Source: Pithys albifrons albifrons (lineage: Eukaryota; Chordata; Aves; Passeriformes; Thamnophilidae). Taken from it: a DNA stretch of 64,000 nucleotides. The stretch spans positions 14,628,561-14,692,560 of the forward strand of contig NC_092466.1 in NCBI RefSeq assembly GCF_047495875.1. The letters are read 5' to 3'. The notes below the pieces were generated by a model. It had not been told where the DNA came from and ran no database searches. It was given only the letters and a program-made list of their open reading frames with translations. The position numbers and the translations under genes are program-made. Below are positions 33,530 through 47,449 of the stretch, piece by piece (position 1 is the first letter of the stretch; each line of letters begins with the position of its first letter).

Positions 33530-36500
33530 TCATGTTTTTTCTCCTAATAACAATGAAAGATTTTGAAATCTTGTATTTGGTTTTGTTGAATTAGAGTCCA
33601 CAGATCTAACTGTGCCTTGGGCAGTGGAGTAAGGGATCTGTTTGGGCCATGAAGTTGTCTGTTCTGCAATAGGAATTCAGTTTATTGCTGTAATGGATGC
33701 AAACTCATTACAAGTTCTAGGCCACAGGGGATCCTTCCCTTTGCTGTGGAAATGATCTCAGCCAGACAATCTTCAGTGCAACTGGCCATGCCCTTCCATG
33801 TCAGTGACTGACAGATCTAATTCTGCCTTTGTAGCCAAGAGCCTGTTAATTAATGGAGTCAAGAATATTGTTACTCAGAGGCAACCTTCCAAGTATTAAA
33901 ATGCATTATTCCTGTTCTTCTCTTGATATTTATCAAAGAAAGTGTTGTATCTAATGAATGCAATGCTACTGTCAAATAAATACTGTATGTAGATCATGAC
34001 TTAAAAGGAATGGTAGTATAAGGAGCTTCACTGTTGCTTTGGAGTGACAAGAGAGATGGGTTTACCTTGCCTGTTTAAATCCTGTGTGATGGAAACCCAG
34101 AGTGATGTTCTCTGAGGGAAAAGAAAGCATTATGGGTTATATGATCAGATTAATAAGAGCCTTAGTACATATATATTTCATACAGGTTTCAACTTTTTTC
34201 CCCCTCATTTCTTCTTACATGGAAGCAGATGAGATGGAGAAGCAGCAGTACTGCCATGGAAGTACCATAGTAGGTTTCCTTTTATAATTATCATTCTTGA
34301 CGTATTTATTGTTTCTTATGAAAGTGAAGATGCAGATATTTAAGAACCTTTCTTGCACAAAAAAGCCCAATTTCGGCTCAGTACTTAATTAGCACTTGTT
34401 TATGACACAGCATCTGATTTGATTTTCGAAACAAATTGCACAGTAAAGAGGCTGATATTTAAACTGTATAGTAACCACAGCTCCAGCTGTGACTCAAATC
34501 TTGTAAGCCTTCAGGGGTTGTGTTTAGGCTTAGAAAATAGGAACTCAGGCCTGTAATTAAATGTCCTCTGAAAATCAGCCTTTGTAGAGAAGTGAAGAGG
34601 GTACCACTGAATTTTAAATTACTGACTTGTTCTCAAAAATCATTCTGTTGTTCTGGGCCTTGCTAGGACTGCAGAAATCAAATGGAATAGAAATGGAAGA
34701 GTAGATTACTAAAGGGAAAAAAAGTCAGGGTGCCAGACAAAAAGATGACCCAAGTAAGCTATTCTTGACTCACTGGTTTATGAACAACTGCAGTATATGT
34801 AGTGGTTTTAATATATGGCTAATGTAGAGATGACAAGTTCTCTGGACACCAAAAAGACTAAAGAGAGAGTAGACGCTTCATACAGAGTAAAATTGCATTT
34901 CAGAACTGTGAATAAGTTGCTGATGATTGTGGAATAAGCCATCTGTGGTGATGGAAGGCTCATTTTTAAAGCAAGTCCTCAATAATAAACATGAATGTCC
35001 TGGAAAAGGAGGGTGACAGGGGTATATTACAAGTTAGTCACTCACCTAGATCAAAATGTGAAATATTCACAGAATAGCATGATAGAAATTAGCAGTCAGA
35101 GTGCTTTCAGAGTTACTTTTTGAGGAAAGCAAATACTGTCATCACTATTGAAAAAGAGAGGAAAATTACCCTAGCAGCCTGACTTCTAATCATGGAAAAT
35201 GCTGGAGCAGATGCTGAGAGAAAATACTGTGCTTCTGAATGATATTGAACCATGAGCATAAGCAATGTGAGCTCATGAAAGTACAAAAATGAGTAGGTCT
35301 TGCTGGGCAATTAATTGTATTGCTGATAGAATTGGTCTTGAATGGATCATAATCGTGGAAGATTTTAGTGTTGATTTCATAAAATAATACAACTTTCAAA
35401 CAAGGCAGTTTTCTGTATTCCACACCTTTTTCAGGCTGGAGGAAGAGGGGCGGTTTTATTTGATTTGTTAAATTGTCAGGCATACAAGGGTTCCTCTTAC
35501 AGAGTGCCTGCTGTCATTCGGGTACTGCAATTCAGAACATTGTAACCAGATGTGCCTCTTTAATTGCCTCTCTGCTAAGGAATCCATTCCTAGGGGTTGT
35601 TCACAGTGTGCCTTGGGGAGCCACAGAAATTCAGAATTTAGGAAGTTGGTTGTAAAAATTTAGCCAATGGTCAGTCTGAGGTTTTAATTAAATTACACTT
35701 TTCTGCCCATGCCTGTTTTGATGTGACTGGGGCCTCACTTGTGCAAATATCCCACTCCAATGGCATAAGCAGCAGGATGCGGGTAGTGACACACCACATA
35801 CTGGTAAAAGTTGCCTCCCTCTCTGTAGTCTGATTTCTTCTTAGGTGAGGGTGGGTTTATCAAATGGAGATGAGACACACCCCATTGAGAGGAATTTGCA
35901 AATAAGGTGTTGATGGATGAATGGTGGGTCTTAGTTTCTCCTATTTTTATGTTTAACTTGTCAGCATTGAAAAATAAATTGAATTTACGGTAGCTGCTAA
36001 TCTGCTAAAAGTCCTGATTGCTTTTATTACTAACAAGCAACTTTACTTTCAAGTCACAAAAAACTTGTGTTGGCAAGAGTTGTCTAAACAGAAATGCAGT
36101 GTTACCTTTGATATTGGAAACACTTCTGCATGAGAGTAATCCTGTTGGTGGCAACAGATCTGTTAATGCACTAAAGTATTTGCAGGACTAGGGTGTTCAA
36201 ATTAATGGTTTAAATCAGTGTCTTAAGTCAGATCTTCAGACTGCTCTGGACTGATGGACTAACAAATGTTAAGCAACGTGCTGGTCCGAAGAGAAAACTT
36301 GACTGTTATCCTTTTATTTGTAGGTTGGGTGACAGAAACAGGAAGAACTTAAGTAATTTTTCACAATTCATTGTGTGAACTTGGGCACATCTGAGACTGC
36401 TTTTCAGGTTTCTACTCCTGACACTGTGATTTAAAAAGGTTGTTATTTCTGCTCATTTATGAAGACTTTTTAGTTTTTGCATAATAGGTATATACTGTGC

Positions 36501-36660
36501 TGTGCTCCTTTGAGAAAGCAACTGAAACCCTTGAGCCAGAAGTAAAATGTGGGTTTCTGTGGTGTTCTTGCTCAATATGTAGCACTTTGTATAGTTTCTT
36601 CCCTTTTCAAAGTACTGAGAAATGTTAACAGTTCTTCTCAGCAAACCTGTGTGGTGGGTT
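33530..36660. other. Intron 1 stretch, nothing recognised
   Basis: AT-rich intronic sequence without recognisable exon, RNA or transposon. Confidence 0.5.
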
Positions 36661-36664
36661 AAAT

Positions 36665-36765
36665 GAGAGTTGTCCTCATTTTACAGTAGTGGAGAGACTA
36701 ACCAGCCATGAAGTCAGTGCTGGAGTCAGGATCAGGTCTCTGAGGAGGATGCTTCTAGCTGGGTG
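36665..36765 (+). mobile_element. Possible MIR-like SINE relic
   Basis: Reads GTTGTCCTCATTTTACAGTA, then GGAGAGACTAACCAGCCATG, then CAGTGCTGGAGTCAGGATCA. This follows the order of the MIR core and 3' part (cattttacagatgaggaaa, agaggttaa, agtggcagagccaggat), with heavy divergence. It is an old amniote SINE remnant if real. Confidence 0.35.
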
Positions 36766-36769
36766 AGAA

Positions 36770-38950
36770 GTTCCCTCAAACATAGTTTGTTAATGTGTTA
36801 AGCATTGCAAGTCCAGATTCAGTAGGTGAATGCAGCAACCAGATGTACTTTAATTTATCAGCACAATGGTGGTTATTACAATTCATGTTGAACTGAGATC
36901 ACTGGCTAGGACACCAGGGCATGATCTTAATGCTACCTTGAAAGATTTAAGAGGATTTAAATTCAAACTGGAGAGAAGCAAAAATAACTAATGTTCAAAG
37001 GGTATTGTAAAATCCTGTATGTGTACTTCTCTTTAGAGGCAAGATTTTAGTCTGTTCTAGTTCTTTAATTTCAAATTCCAAGGCCAGACTCCCTCCCCAC
37101 CATAGATATGAAGGTGCATCGTTCCGTAGTGACATGTTTTTTCCCTCTCCAATCAATTGTATTTTTCAAAGTAACAAGGTGGACACAGTTTGTACAAACT
37201 TAATTTTGTGTTAACTCAAGAATGAATGAGGGTAAACTTGCCCTGAATAGAGCCCTTCTGAAAATGAGGAAGCTTTTTCCAGCCTTCCAGTAGGAGTTGG
37301 AGGGGCACACACCTGCTGGTTTGGAGGGGAAATACTATGAATTAAAAAAGGTATTGTGACGTAGTTTCCAGGAGTAAGAAAGATCTCTGGGCTTGGTGTC
37401 TGTGGTTGTCCTGTCTGGTCCTATTGCTTAGATGTGATTTTGCTTTTAATAAATAAGCATCTCCTTTTCTGGGGGGAGGGGGAACAGTTGAATCCATTTG
37501 AATGTGAGAATATCTTTGAACTACAAATGAATGTCATGCCAGACAGTGTTTCATTTTTTGTTGCATACCTTTTCTTAGCTGTAAGCTATATGTTTTGTGG
37601 TTTCAGAGCAATTGGATGTCTTGCCTCTTCTTTTAACCCAATAAATGGGGAGGAGATTATATTTGTCTGTCAGTTTGAGGCATAATTTATGGCTGTGTGT
37701 GAGCACGGTTTCCTGTTGCCCCTGTATTAAGGCTTCAGCTCTTCAGGGATTTTCTGGAATCTCCTCATCTTGTCCAGTGTCTGGTCTGACTGTGTTGAGA
37801 ATGGTGACTGTGAAAACACTCATAGCTGGATTGCTGCTGTTTTGACACCACTTGCTTTATTTAGTGTCAAAACCATTAATGACCGTTAGTCTTTTCTACT
37901 GCACCCGTCACAAAGGCTGTGCATATCCAAGTGTATTTATGTGGAAATTTTAAAGAAATACCTATATATATATATACTGAATTGAAATATAAAATTGTGA
38001 AAATCATAAAAATTATTGTGATTTTATTAAAAAAGTGTTCTTAAAGCAGCTGATATCAGAAGAGTAAAGAAGAACTAATCTGGGTACTAAACCTTCAATA
38101 TGTGACTTAAAAAATCTGCATTGTTTAAAATGCTCCAGAATTTAGACTTAGGTTAGTTAGGCCCCAGTGTAAAAGGAGGTCTCTCTTTATGTCTATTCTC
38201 TCCTAGCCCCGAATACACATGCCAAAAGATGGATTCCAACTTATATCTTCTGGATACCAAGCATGGCTAAAGCAGGTTGGACTGTATTATTGTTATTCAT
38301 CTCATGCGAGGGACTGTGTTGGACACCTGTGCTTGTCTCATTAGTGAAGTACATAAATGAGGGTGTAATGAAGTTACAGTGCCATGTTAGCTGATACCCC
38401 TCATAGCCATCACTGTTTTGTGTTTGTGCATGCTGTGTTTGTATAACATTTTCTCACCAGTCTGATAAATGTGCACTTCCTGTAAATAAAAGTTCAAAAT
38501 GCAGTCACCTGAAAGTGAAGAGGGTCAGTGTCTGGAAACAAATCTGCGACAACAGCTTGAATTACAGAATTAAAACAGGCCTTCAAACACAGAGCTGCAT
38601 GGTGGTAGTGCTGGTAATAATGGGGAGGCCACTGGGTTAAAACTCAGGAGAATTGCATCTAACATCTAATTCAGATCTGCCTGGGTGAATCAAGTGTGGA
38701 CACTTACTCACATCACATAACAATTGTGCAGTTTGACACAGTCTGACACTGTGGGGAGTCCCCACTCGGAAGTGGCCTGGTGCTATATTACTCTGGCTAT
38801 TATTAAAGGCCAGGCTTTAGATGTCTCAGCAGTCTGCCTCTAGCAATTGCTGTCAGCTTTTCACTTTTGTGAGTGAAAAATCCCCCTTCAGAAAAAATGG
38901 CTTAATTTATAAATGGCCTGTGCAGATCTCTTCTCTCATGAAGATATGTG
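36770..38950. other. Intron 1 stretch, nothing recognised
   Basis: AT-rich intronic sequence with a short TA run at about 37964-37978. No exon, RNA or named repeat was seen. Confidence 0.5.
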
Positions 38951-39022
38951 CATGATGAATCTTGGGTCCTTGAGAATACGTGGCTTAAAGTTGCTGTTTT
39001 TGTAGAAAGCCAGAATGATTGT

Positions 39023-39092
39023 GTTGTTATGGCAACAAAAACTGGAAATATGAAAACAGCACAGATAAGCTGCATCCTGTTGTCATGGCAAC
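39023..39092. promoter_or_regulatory. Pair of RFX X-box motifs
   Basis: GTTGTTATGGCAAC (39023-39036) and GTTGTCATGGCAAC (39079-39092) both match the palindromic RFX X-box GTTGCCATGGCAAC, the second with one difference and the first with two. They are 56 bp apart in the same orientation. RFX factors drive ciliary and neural genes. Two near-perfect sites this close within AT-rich intron are unlikely by chance, so this is a candidate RFX-responsive element in BTRC intron 1. Confidence 0.55.
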
Positions 39093-39129
39093 TGCAGTTG
39101 TGAAATGACGAAACATGGGTGAAGGGATG

Positions 39130-41680
39130 AAGGGATCTATGGTACCCTGAGCCTGACAGAAACAAAGAGCCAAGTCACTTCAGGAGAATGTGAGAGAATG
39201 AAAAACTGCATCAGCAAAACCCCTTAAACTTTGAGTTTCATTGCAGGTGCTAACAGGATGGGTTTGATTCTTTCCAGTCTTGTGTCAGTACCTTACAAGC
39301 AGTCAGGAGTAACTTGCTTGTGCAAATTGCTGCTTACTGCTGTCAGCTTATATTGACTTCTGTGAAACTGAGCAGAGCTTTAACACCTGTAAGAAAATGA
39401 GCATTGAGTCCTCTATTATATTTGCAAACCATTTCTTTGAATGAGTGATGTGCTGCAAAGGTGAAGCTGCTTTGGAGCTTCTTTCTGAGACATCATTTCT
39501 CTCTCTTTTCAAGTGCACACTAGTGAAGGTCAACTGGGACACTGAAGCTTATGTTTTCTTGATTTAAACTTTGCTGAGCTGGAGGCAAGGTGTCTCAGAG
39601 GAATCTCAACTCTGCAATTATTGTCTCACAGAGCTCAAGTTTGTTGACCTATGGGGCATGGCATCAGTTTCTGTTTCTTATGTGGTAGTTTGGGAGAACA
39701 ATGGGAAGAGGATTGTGTGGCTGTTCTGTTTTTCTTTTACTTCTGAGGCAAACAGACCAGCATGATATTACCAGTGCTCTGATGCAGATGGAAAACATGC
39801 TTTATATCTTTGGAGCATATTGAGGGGGGAAAATCCCAACATGCTCAGTAGTTTCACAGGAGGCTTTCACATCAGGCAACCTAAAAAAATCAAACAACTT
39901 GCATTTTGAAAAAAATATTTTTTGTAAGCATGCTTTCCTTTTGGTTTTTAGTTTATTGTTATTGGTTCTAAAGTCTATCTGAAACCTCCTTGCTCCTCCT
40001 TGATCCAAGGAAAAGTTATAATCCTGAGCTTGTGGCAGTCAGCTGGTACTGTCATGTAAATACCTTTGCCATTCCCATTTCAGTGCTGTGGTTTTACCAC
40101 AGGAAATATAAGGATAAGGGGGTTGATACAAAGGGTAGAAACTTGATCAAATCAAAAGAAAGAGCTTTCATGAGAAGCAGAGAGGTTAAATTTTTTGGAG
40201 GTGGGACTGATATCTATCAAAGGTACTACCTGTAGGATTCTTTAAAACTGTATTGGAGGCAAAGCCACTTTCGGTGTGTGTAAAAGCAGTAATCTACAGA
40301 TGCATCCAGATGGAATGGGGTCTGTGCATCAGGTTTATTTTCCTGGTGTTTGTGTTTTTAACAGGATCCTAACTTAATGATTTTTTCTCTCCCCTCAGCA
40401 TGGCTGAGTATTGATCTGCTGCCTGACATACAGAATGTGAGAAGTATCCCAGTAACACATTGTATGAATGTGGACCAAAAGCAGTTTATATTGCAGATGA
40501 GGTGGAGGAAGATGGAGTTCTGCAAGACTGGACACATAATATAAATATCCATTAAACTGACAATTTTATCTAAAACAGTGCTGGCTGGATTTGCGTATTT
40601 TCGGCCTACTTAAACTTGAGGTAATAGTTGAACACCACCTGAGCACAGGTTGCCCACTGATGCCATTGCCCTCTGCCCTTTAGTGGCAGGTTTTATGTCC
40701 AGTGTTGCTGTGCTGCAGCAGAGCTGTGTTGTGTTCCTACACAGGCTTGAGGAAACACAAACCAATGCCCAGAAGTACATGTTGCTTTAAGGCAAGTGTT
40801 TTAAGTAACCTGCAACGTTCTGTTTTTATTCTAGATGTTTCCTTTGAGTTCATCTTTTACTAAAAGGCAAACAACTACAGCTGGTTTATTCAGCCTTGAT
40901 CTTCGTTTAAGCCTTTGTGCTGCCAGCAGTCTGTAACGTCCCATCCCTGGGCTGCTGACCCTTTGGAGACTCGCTGCAATTGACTGCTGAGGGGAGGGGG
41001 GAGAGAAATGTGTATAAATATGATCAATAGACATGACATTCCAATTCCTGTATTATATGGACACCTCCTATAAATTAAGCTAAACTGTGAAATTGGGCAG
41101 GTTGAGCTAATTAGCTGAGACACAAAACATTACATAAATGGGGAAGTAAAGGTATCATTTTAAGTGGCTTGTGAAATGTGCTAAAGCAAATCCCTCCCCT
41201 TTTCATAGCATTATGAGAAAGTATGCATCACATAGGATATGTAATATAATGCACTCATCTGAGCCTTTCTGCCTCCCACTGTCTTTTGTAGTAGAATTTT
41301 TAAAGCCAAGTTATAAACCTGTAAATGTGTTTTATGCTGGAGATTCTGGGTGATACCTTAACTAGATTGGTACCAGCAAAGGCCAGTATAATCAAAACAA
41401 GGCACTTCAGATATTAATGGCCTGCACTTCAGTCAAGTCAGCTGGAAAAGAAAGTGTAAAAACCAGGACTGTGGTGAAAAGAGGATTCTTCTGCTAGAAT
41501 TGCACTTTCCTGAGAGAAAAATGCAATGATTCTGAAAGTATTTTTGTTTTGTAGTTTTGTCATTTACCATCTCCTCCTTTACTTCTAAAACATATATTCT
41601 GTTTTCAGTGGATGCATATGCATTTTAAAATTCAGATGCTAACTCCTGGGGTGAAAAGTAGAAATAAGATTTCTTTCTGC
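39130..41680. other. Intron 1 stretch, nothing recognised
   Basis: Ordinary AT-rich intronic sequence with no recognisable exon, RNA or repeat. Confidence 0.45.
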
Positions 41681-41689
41681 AGTTCATGT

Positions 41690-41795
41690 ATTAATACTTA
41701 GCCCTCATATAGTACTTTACATCCTCACAATGCTCTGCGGGCGTATCGCTTGTCCTTGAGACACTTTTGTGTGGTAGGCGCACAACAATAATTCC
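41690..41795. mobile_element. Possible ancient LINE (L2/L3-like) relic
   Basis: TAGTACTTTACATCCTCACA followed by GTGGTAGGCGC resembles the 'agcactttacat...cctcacaa...gtgaggtaggt' stretch of ancient vertebrate LINE 3' regions. The match is short and diverged. Confidence 0.28.
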
Positions 41796-42073
41796 AAGAG
41801 ATTTTTATGGAATTAAATAAAACTAGAGATGAGGGAGAAATCTAATGAAACCTCCATTTCATCTCTCTACCAATGTAAGTTTGTTCTCTGCAGTTTGTGT
41901 CATGAAAATCGAGACTGGAGTTTTAGAAGTGCCTCCGGCTGAAGGGGCTTCAACACCTGTCTTAGAATTCCATGTTGCTCTGCCCAAACTCATGAAATGC
42001 CTGTGTCAAAGAACTGCATTTATCTCTTTTGCAATATAAGATTGGAAATCAGTTGGAATTGATCAGGCTTTGG

Positions 42074-42145
42074 ACATAGAATCATAAAGTTTGGAAAAGG
42101 TCTCTAAGACCATTGAGTCCAGCCATGCCATGTCCATCAGACATG
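42074..42145 (-). mobile_element. CR1 LINE 3'-end relic (minus strand)
   Basis: Plus strand reads ATAGAATCATAAAGTTTGGA, AAAGGTCTCTAAGACCATTG, AGTCCAGCCATGCC. This is the reverse complement of a CR1 terminus (consensus of the kind atagaatcatagaatggtttgg, aaggacctctaagatcat, gagtccaacc). The element's 3' end is at the left. Similarity beyond 42145 is too weak to call. Confidence 0.6.
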
Positions 42146-42149
42146 ATGG

Positions 42150-45100
42150 AGCTTAATGGCAACTGTGTTTTCTTGCTTACCAAAGAGCCTACTGTGCTTG
42201 GTCTTGCAAGATCTCCACTTTAAGCCTTCAGATAGTTTCGTGCTTTAGACCTTGGTGAGATTGCTCTTTGTAAGTTTGTGTAGGGCTTGCTTTTAAGGGC
42301 TTGCCTAACACCATCTTTGGTGTTACTTAAAGAAGAATACACAGTCTCTGCATGTTGTACTCTTTAAAGAAGAGTAGAGCACCTGAGTCTTAAGCTCTGC
42401 AGCTGCACTGGTTTAGATTTATCAGCTCTATGCATTAAAGAGCTCTAATTATGAAAACATTAATATTGTCTAGTTCAGATATGATCTACATGAGTTCCCT
42501 CAAGCACTTGGCAATTGAGGGTCTTGTACATCTGATAGATGTTGGAAGTTGGCCCCTTTCTGGGGCATGTAATTTGTGCTGACTTGGAATCACAGAGGTT
42601 GAACTCCAGTAATCACTCTTTGGGGAAAATGTTTCTTCACAAACATTTACCTAAAAGCTGTGATTTGATCCTCCTGGATCTCCTTCAGGTAAGTAATTAT
42701 TTGAATAATCTGAATATGTAAACCTTTTTCCATGTGTCTTAACTTTGATATTTAAGAGTAGTTAGTGAACTGGTGAACTGGAATCTCCTGTAAAAAGTTA
42801 CTGTTGGCTGGGGAGTTATCAGAAGATTAGAGAAGAGTTTGTGTAATACGTATGTTAAGGAAAATTTACTGAGCAATTACATGCAGAGTGGGAGGCTGAA
42901 GGGAAAGGGACCCTGTGCAGCAGTTGGAGCTCTGTGTGCACAGCAAAGCTGGCAAATGTAGTAACACCCTGAGGGTGAAGCGAAAAACCGCTGCACTGAA
43001 GTCAGTGATCTGTACCAGAGTAAGGAGTCCAGTGTTTCCTGTGTTTGGAGTCTAGGAAGGGTTATAACAACCATAGGAACAAGTTCCAGCCTCTGATTTG
43101 TAAGACCCAACTGTTTGGAAGTCAGACCCTTCTGTTGTCCCAGAACATATGCATAACTTCCCCAAAGTTTAGGTGTTGGGTTCCTTGATTTGCAGTTCAT
43201 GAAAAATGCTCCAAGGGTCTTTAATAAGATGGCTCAATTACTGTTATTATGGCAAGTAAGAGCACAGACCACTTTTAATCATCCCCACAGATGCTGTGGA
43301 AATGTGACCGAGGTGCCTGAACAGACACTGAGAAGTTGTGCAAAGCACTGGTTGTGACAGCAACCACATCACGCCCTTCGTGATTCTGGTGCAGGATGTG
43401 CAGCTGGAAGAGCTGACAGTTTGTGGGCCAGTTGAGCCCTGGGAGATCCTTCTCATGGTCACACTCCAAGGATTACTGCAGCTGCCTCTTTATTTTTATA
43501 AATTCATTTTCTTCCTTTCAGGAAGAACAGCCAGTGACAAGTCAGAATTATCTGGTTTTAAGTGTGGGAAACTGGTCTGGGTTGCAAGGAGGTGTAAATT
43601 TTAATTCTATGGGTTATGATTATTGGTTTTTGGTTTAATTAAAACTTACAGCTTTTAATGTTTTTCTTATTTTCAAATGAAAGCAGGCAAAAAACTTTCT
43701 CCAAAAGTTATAAAAGTATTAATTTGCTCTGAGCCATGTTAGTCTCTTTGGTAAGTTCATAATTGGGCAGGATTTTTTTTTAATGGGTATTCTTGTCTCT
43801 CAGGTATATAACAGCTCCATAACTGGTAAATCTATATTCATATGTTAGGGTTTTTAAAGGCATATTATTTACACAATTCACTTGAATGGCTCCTTTGAAA
43901 GCTGTGTGGCTCTCTCATGTAATTACGTATTTAGTATGCCTTGTATCCAACGTTGGGATAGGGGCAAAAGGAAAAAAAAGAAGCCCCACAAAAATTACTA
44001 AAATAAATAATAAAAAAATCTCATTCCATTTCTGCAGGGTTTTTTAAAGTTGTATTATTATATGCTTTTTTCTCAGATAAGAAGCCTATTTTATCAAGAG
44101 CTACCAAAGCTGAAGAATGAAATATGTATGGCAGGTTTTTTAATTGTGAAAGTATATACAGGATGCACTGGGAATTTATTTTCTTTTTTTATACTTGTAT
44201 CATATATATTTAATCAGAAAATGCCCCTCAGAACAGTAGAGGGAAAAATAAGAGATACCTTTTCATTTTTATGTATATATGAGAGGTTAAAATGGTGAAA
44301 AGTGGACCAAGAAAAGGAATCAAAATCCCTTTTTAGCCAGAAGAAGTTTTCTGGAATTAAGTTTCATGAGACCAACATTTGTAATGTTTTATCTGATGTG
44401 TTTTAGGCAATGTATTGCATTCTGTGGTGACAGGAATAGTGTACACTGGACACAACGTGAAAGAGATGTGTGTTATATTTTTGGCTTTGGCTTAGTTAAG
44501 TATGTGGCAAAAGAAAGTATGAGAATATCTGAATGATATATGATAGAAATAATTTTAAATATTAGGAATCCCAGTAATATCTGAGTGTGTTTGATAAAGA
44601 ATCAAAATTCCTAAATCCCATTTCCTGAAAATAGAGTTTATAGAGCATGTAGAAAACAGTAGAGTGAAAGACGCTTTCAGGGAGAATTCCATTTGCAGCC
44701 ATCCCATATTCACTTTCTAAAGTGATGAAAAAAGAAGTGAGCAAGGATCTGTCTCCTTATATCAAGCTCAGGTCTGGTTTATGTAGTTTTAATACTCTTA
44801 AGAGCATCCCTCATGTTTATCTGCTCCAGTTTGGGTGGTAGAATTTCTAGCACCTCTTTTTGCCTCTAACCCTGGTTTTTGTAATAGTTAGAACTTGTGT
44901 TGCTGTTTTTCTTTCTACAGCTTTATCCAGTTCCCTGGCTTATGTTCATCTGGACCAAGCACAAAAAAGCCTCGTTTCTCTCAATTTTTAAACTCTTCAG
45001 TTCTTGTCAACCTGTCATGTTCTCTTTCTGTTCCTTAATGGAAATACTGGGTGAACAGGATCTAAATTCCCATCTCCCAAAAGAAGTAGAAATTGTTATT

Positions 45101-47440
45101 GGTTTATCTTTAGAGTTCAACTTCATAAGGCACTGGACACTGTACTAGAAAGGAACTGAATCTGAACTAGGAAAGGATTGAAATAGATGTAGTTAAGAGC
45201 TGAAATTAGTACTATGTATAGTAGATCGAAAACCAGCCCTTCAGAAGAAATTGGTTTCCTTTTTGGCTTTGTCACTAACTTGTGAAGATGTGCAGAAATA
45301 CATTAGGTTGCCTGTAAATCAGAGATGGTTTAGGTGCACAGGTTGTCATGCAGTTGAGTGCAGAGTTCAGACAGGGACAGTGGGTTATTGTACTTTATTA
45401 TGTTAAAATGCATACTAAGATAGTCATTCTTGTGCTGTTGTCTAATTAAATTCTCTGAAGTGATTATAATGAAAATATCCTTAACTATTGTTGGATTTTC
45501 TTTTAGTCATTCTTGTTTTACAGTAAGTTCAATGCAGTGAGTTTGTTTTCACACCTGTGCACTATAATTGTGAATTGTAGTAGTCCAAGAACTTTTGGTT
45601 TTTCCCCATGTAGAGCCACTTAGTTTTACAGGACAAGGTGATATATTTCTGACCTGTAACACAATTTACTAAAACTGTGTTAGTTACCCCTAGTATATTG
45701 TATTTGCTGGAGGACTAGAAGAGAACAAATTTGATAAAGAACCCCCAGTCTGAAATGGTAATATATAATCTTGTAATGCAATAGCAAATAAAGTTAATAA
45801 CCAATTTTTAGTACTGGCAAAAATTTAGCCATTGAGTGTGTGTTGAGATTTGTCTTTAGAACATCAGATAATTGGAAGAGAGGGTAGGCTATTAGAGACA
45901 GAACATCTGATGGAGTCAAAAAATGTTCTTGCAATATAGCTACAAGAATAATTGAATAGGTTAAAATAAGTCTTCCCTTCAGCTCATGGTTACTGCCCAC
46001 TCAGCTCAGCCAGTGGCTGTGAATGCTTCTAGCCTATTTTAATTCAAAGTAAGGAAAGCCCATTTTAATCACCAGTGGAGCAGCTGGTACCAACCTCTGT
46101 CAGAAGGAGGATGCTGACTTGCTTGAAAGTGTCCTCCCTGTATTTATTTAGTGGGAAAATACATTTCAGAGTTCAGGGAATGGAACTTTAAAATCAACTG
46201 GAGAAAGAAATCGTGTTTTTTCGTCAGTTCCCTATTTTATGCCACTCAATGTGTATTAAAGATGCTTAGCTTTTCTAAATAAAAGGCTTTGCCTCTCTGG
46301 GTCTGAAAGTTGTGCCGACATCCAAGTACTAATGCAACTGGGATGTAGGAAAGTAGAGAGGCTGCCCATCCTGGCCCCGTACTTAGCAAGCAATATCAGC
46401 ATTCCCATTTGGCTGTAGTCCAAGTGCTGTGCCTCTGTATCTTTGTTTTGAAGAGTCGATGTAGATTGACTTGAGTTCAGGAGAGGATTTTGTCAGTCAG
46501 CTTTCAAGTCCTGAGCATTTGAGGCCAGTCCCTTGTTTGTGGAGCTGACAGTACAAAAGTGAGTGTTTGACACGTGGCTTGCTCGGTGGATGGGGACACA
46601 GGCAGTTGAGATTTTTCAGAGATCAGGCTCTAAATGAAGTTGTTCTTTTGGGTCACTCATCTGATTTACACACAAGCTGTTTCTATTGAAGCACCTGGGG
46701 CCTTTTGTTCAGGCTTGTGAATAAGCCTTTTTCAGTCACCAACAGTAATTTAGCGTCTCTGCTTCCTTCAATAGGTAAAAGGCAACTACAGGAATGACAT
46801 TTTCTTTTACACTGTGTGCAACTTCACACTTATTTTTTTAAGATAGGTAACAGAACTGCATCACTAATTTAAATTTTGTTATGTACTGGGGAAGATTGAG
46901 AAGTCATCTAAGGTGTTGGTAATTTTTTGCTTCCTACTTCCTAGTTCTAGAATAATACTAAGTGGCCAGAGTGCATGGGTGAGTAATGATACCCTCTGTA
47001 GGTACAGAGAGCTCTGCAGAATAGCTCTTCAATGTTTTCCTTTGTTATTGTGGCAATTTTTGAGCAAGACATTTCATTGCTTTCTAAGTGCCCTGGTACA
47101 ATGGAGTGCCCAACCTGCAGCTTGTAGTGACTGACTTGAGGCATAATCTCATATCAACTTTGAGTCAACATAAGCTTAGCTTTCTGCTGACAGTGTGCTC
47201 CTCATTTTTCCTGCCTCTGTGTTTTTCCATCCTTCAGTCAGTACAAATATTTAAAGTGATTTTTTCCTGTCAATCAGTTTTAATGGCAGGCAGTTCTTCG
47301 AGTTCATTATCACAGCATGAAAACTTGAGCCAGCCCAAGGGATGGAATGGCTTGAGAATATGGAATAAATGATTGCTGCAAGTCTTGAATAAGTCTGTAT
47401 GGAAAAAAAAATCACCCTGTATTTATTTTGTATTATATTA
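42150..47440. other. Intron 1 stretch, nothing recognised
   Basis: AT-rich intronic DNA. A weak CR1-like patch around 42588-42660 is too diverged to annotate. No exon or RNA gene was seen on either strand. Confidence 0.45.
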
Positions 47441-47449
47441 TGAATCCTA

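Noticed and set aside
42588..42690. Second CR1-like patch (GGAATCACAGAGGTTGAACT)
   Set aside because: Only the first 20 bases resemble a CR1 terminus and the rest does not follow.
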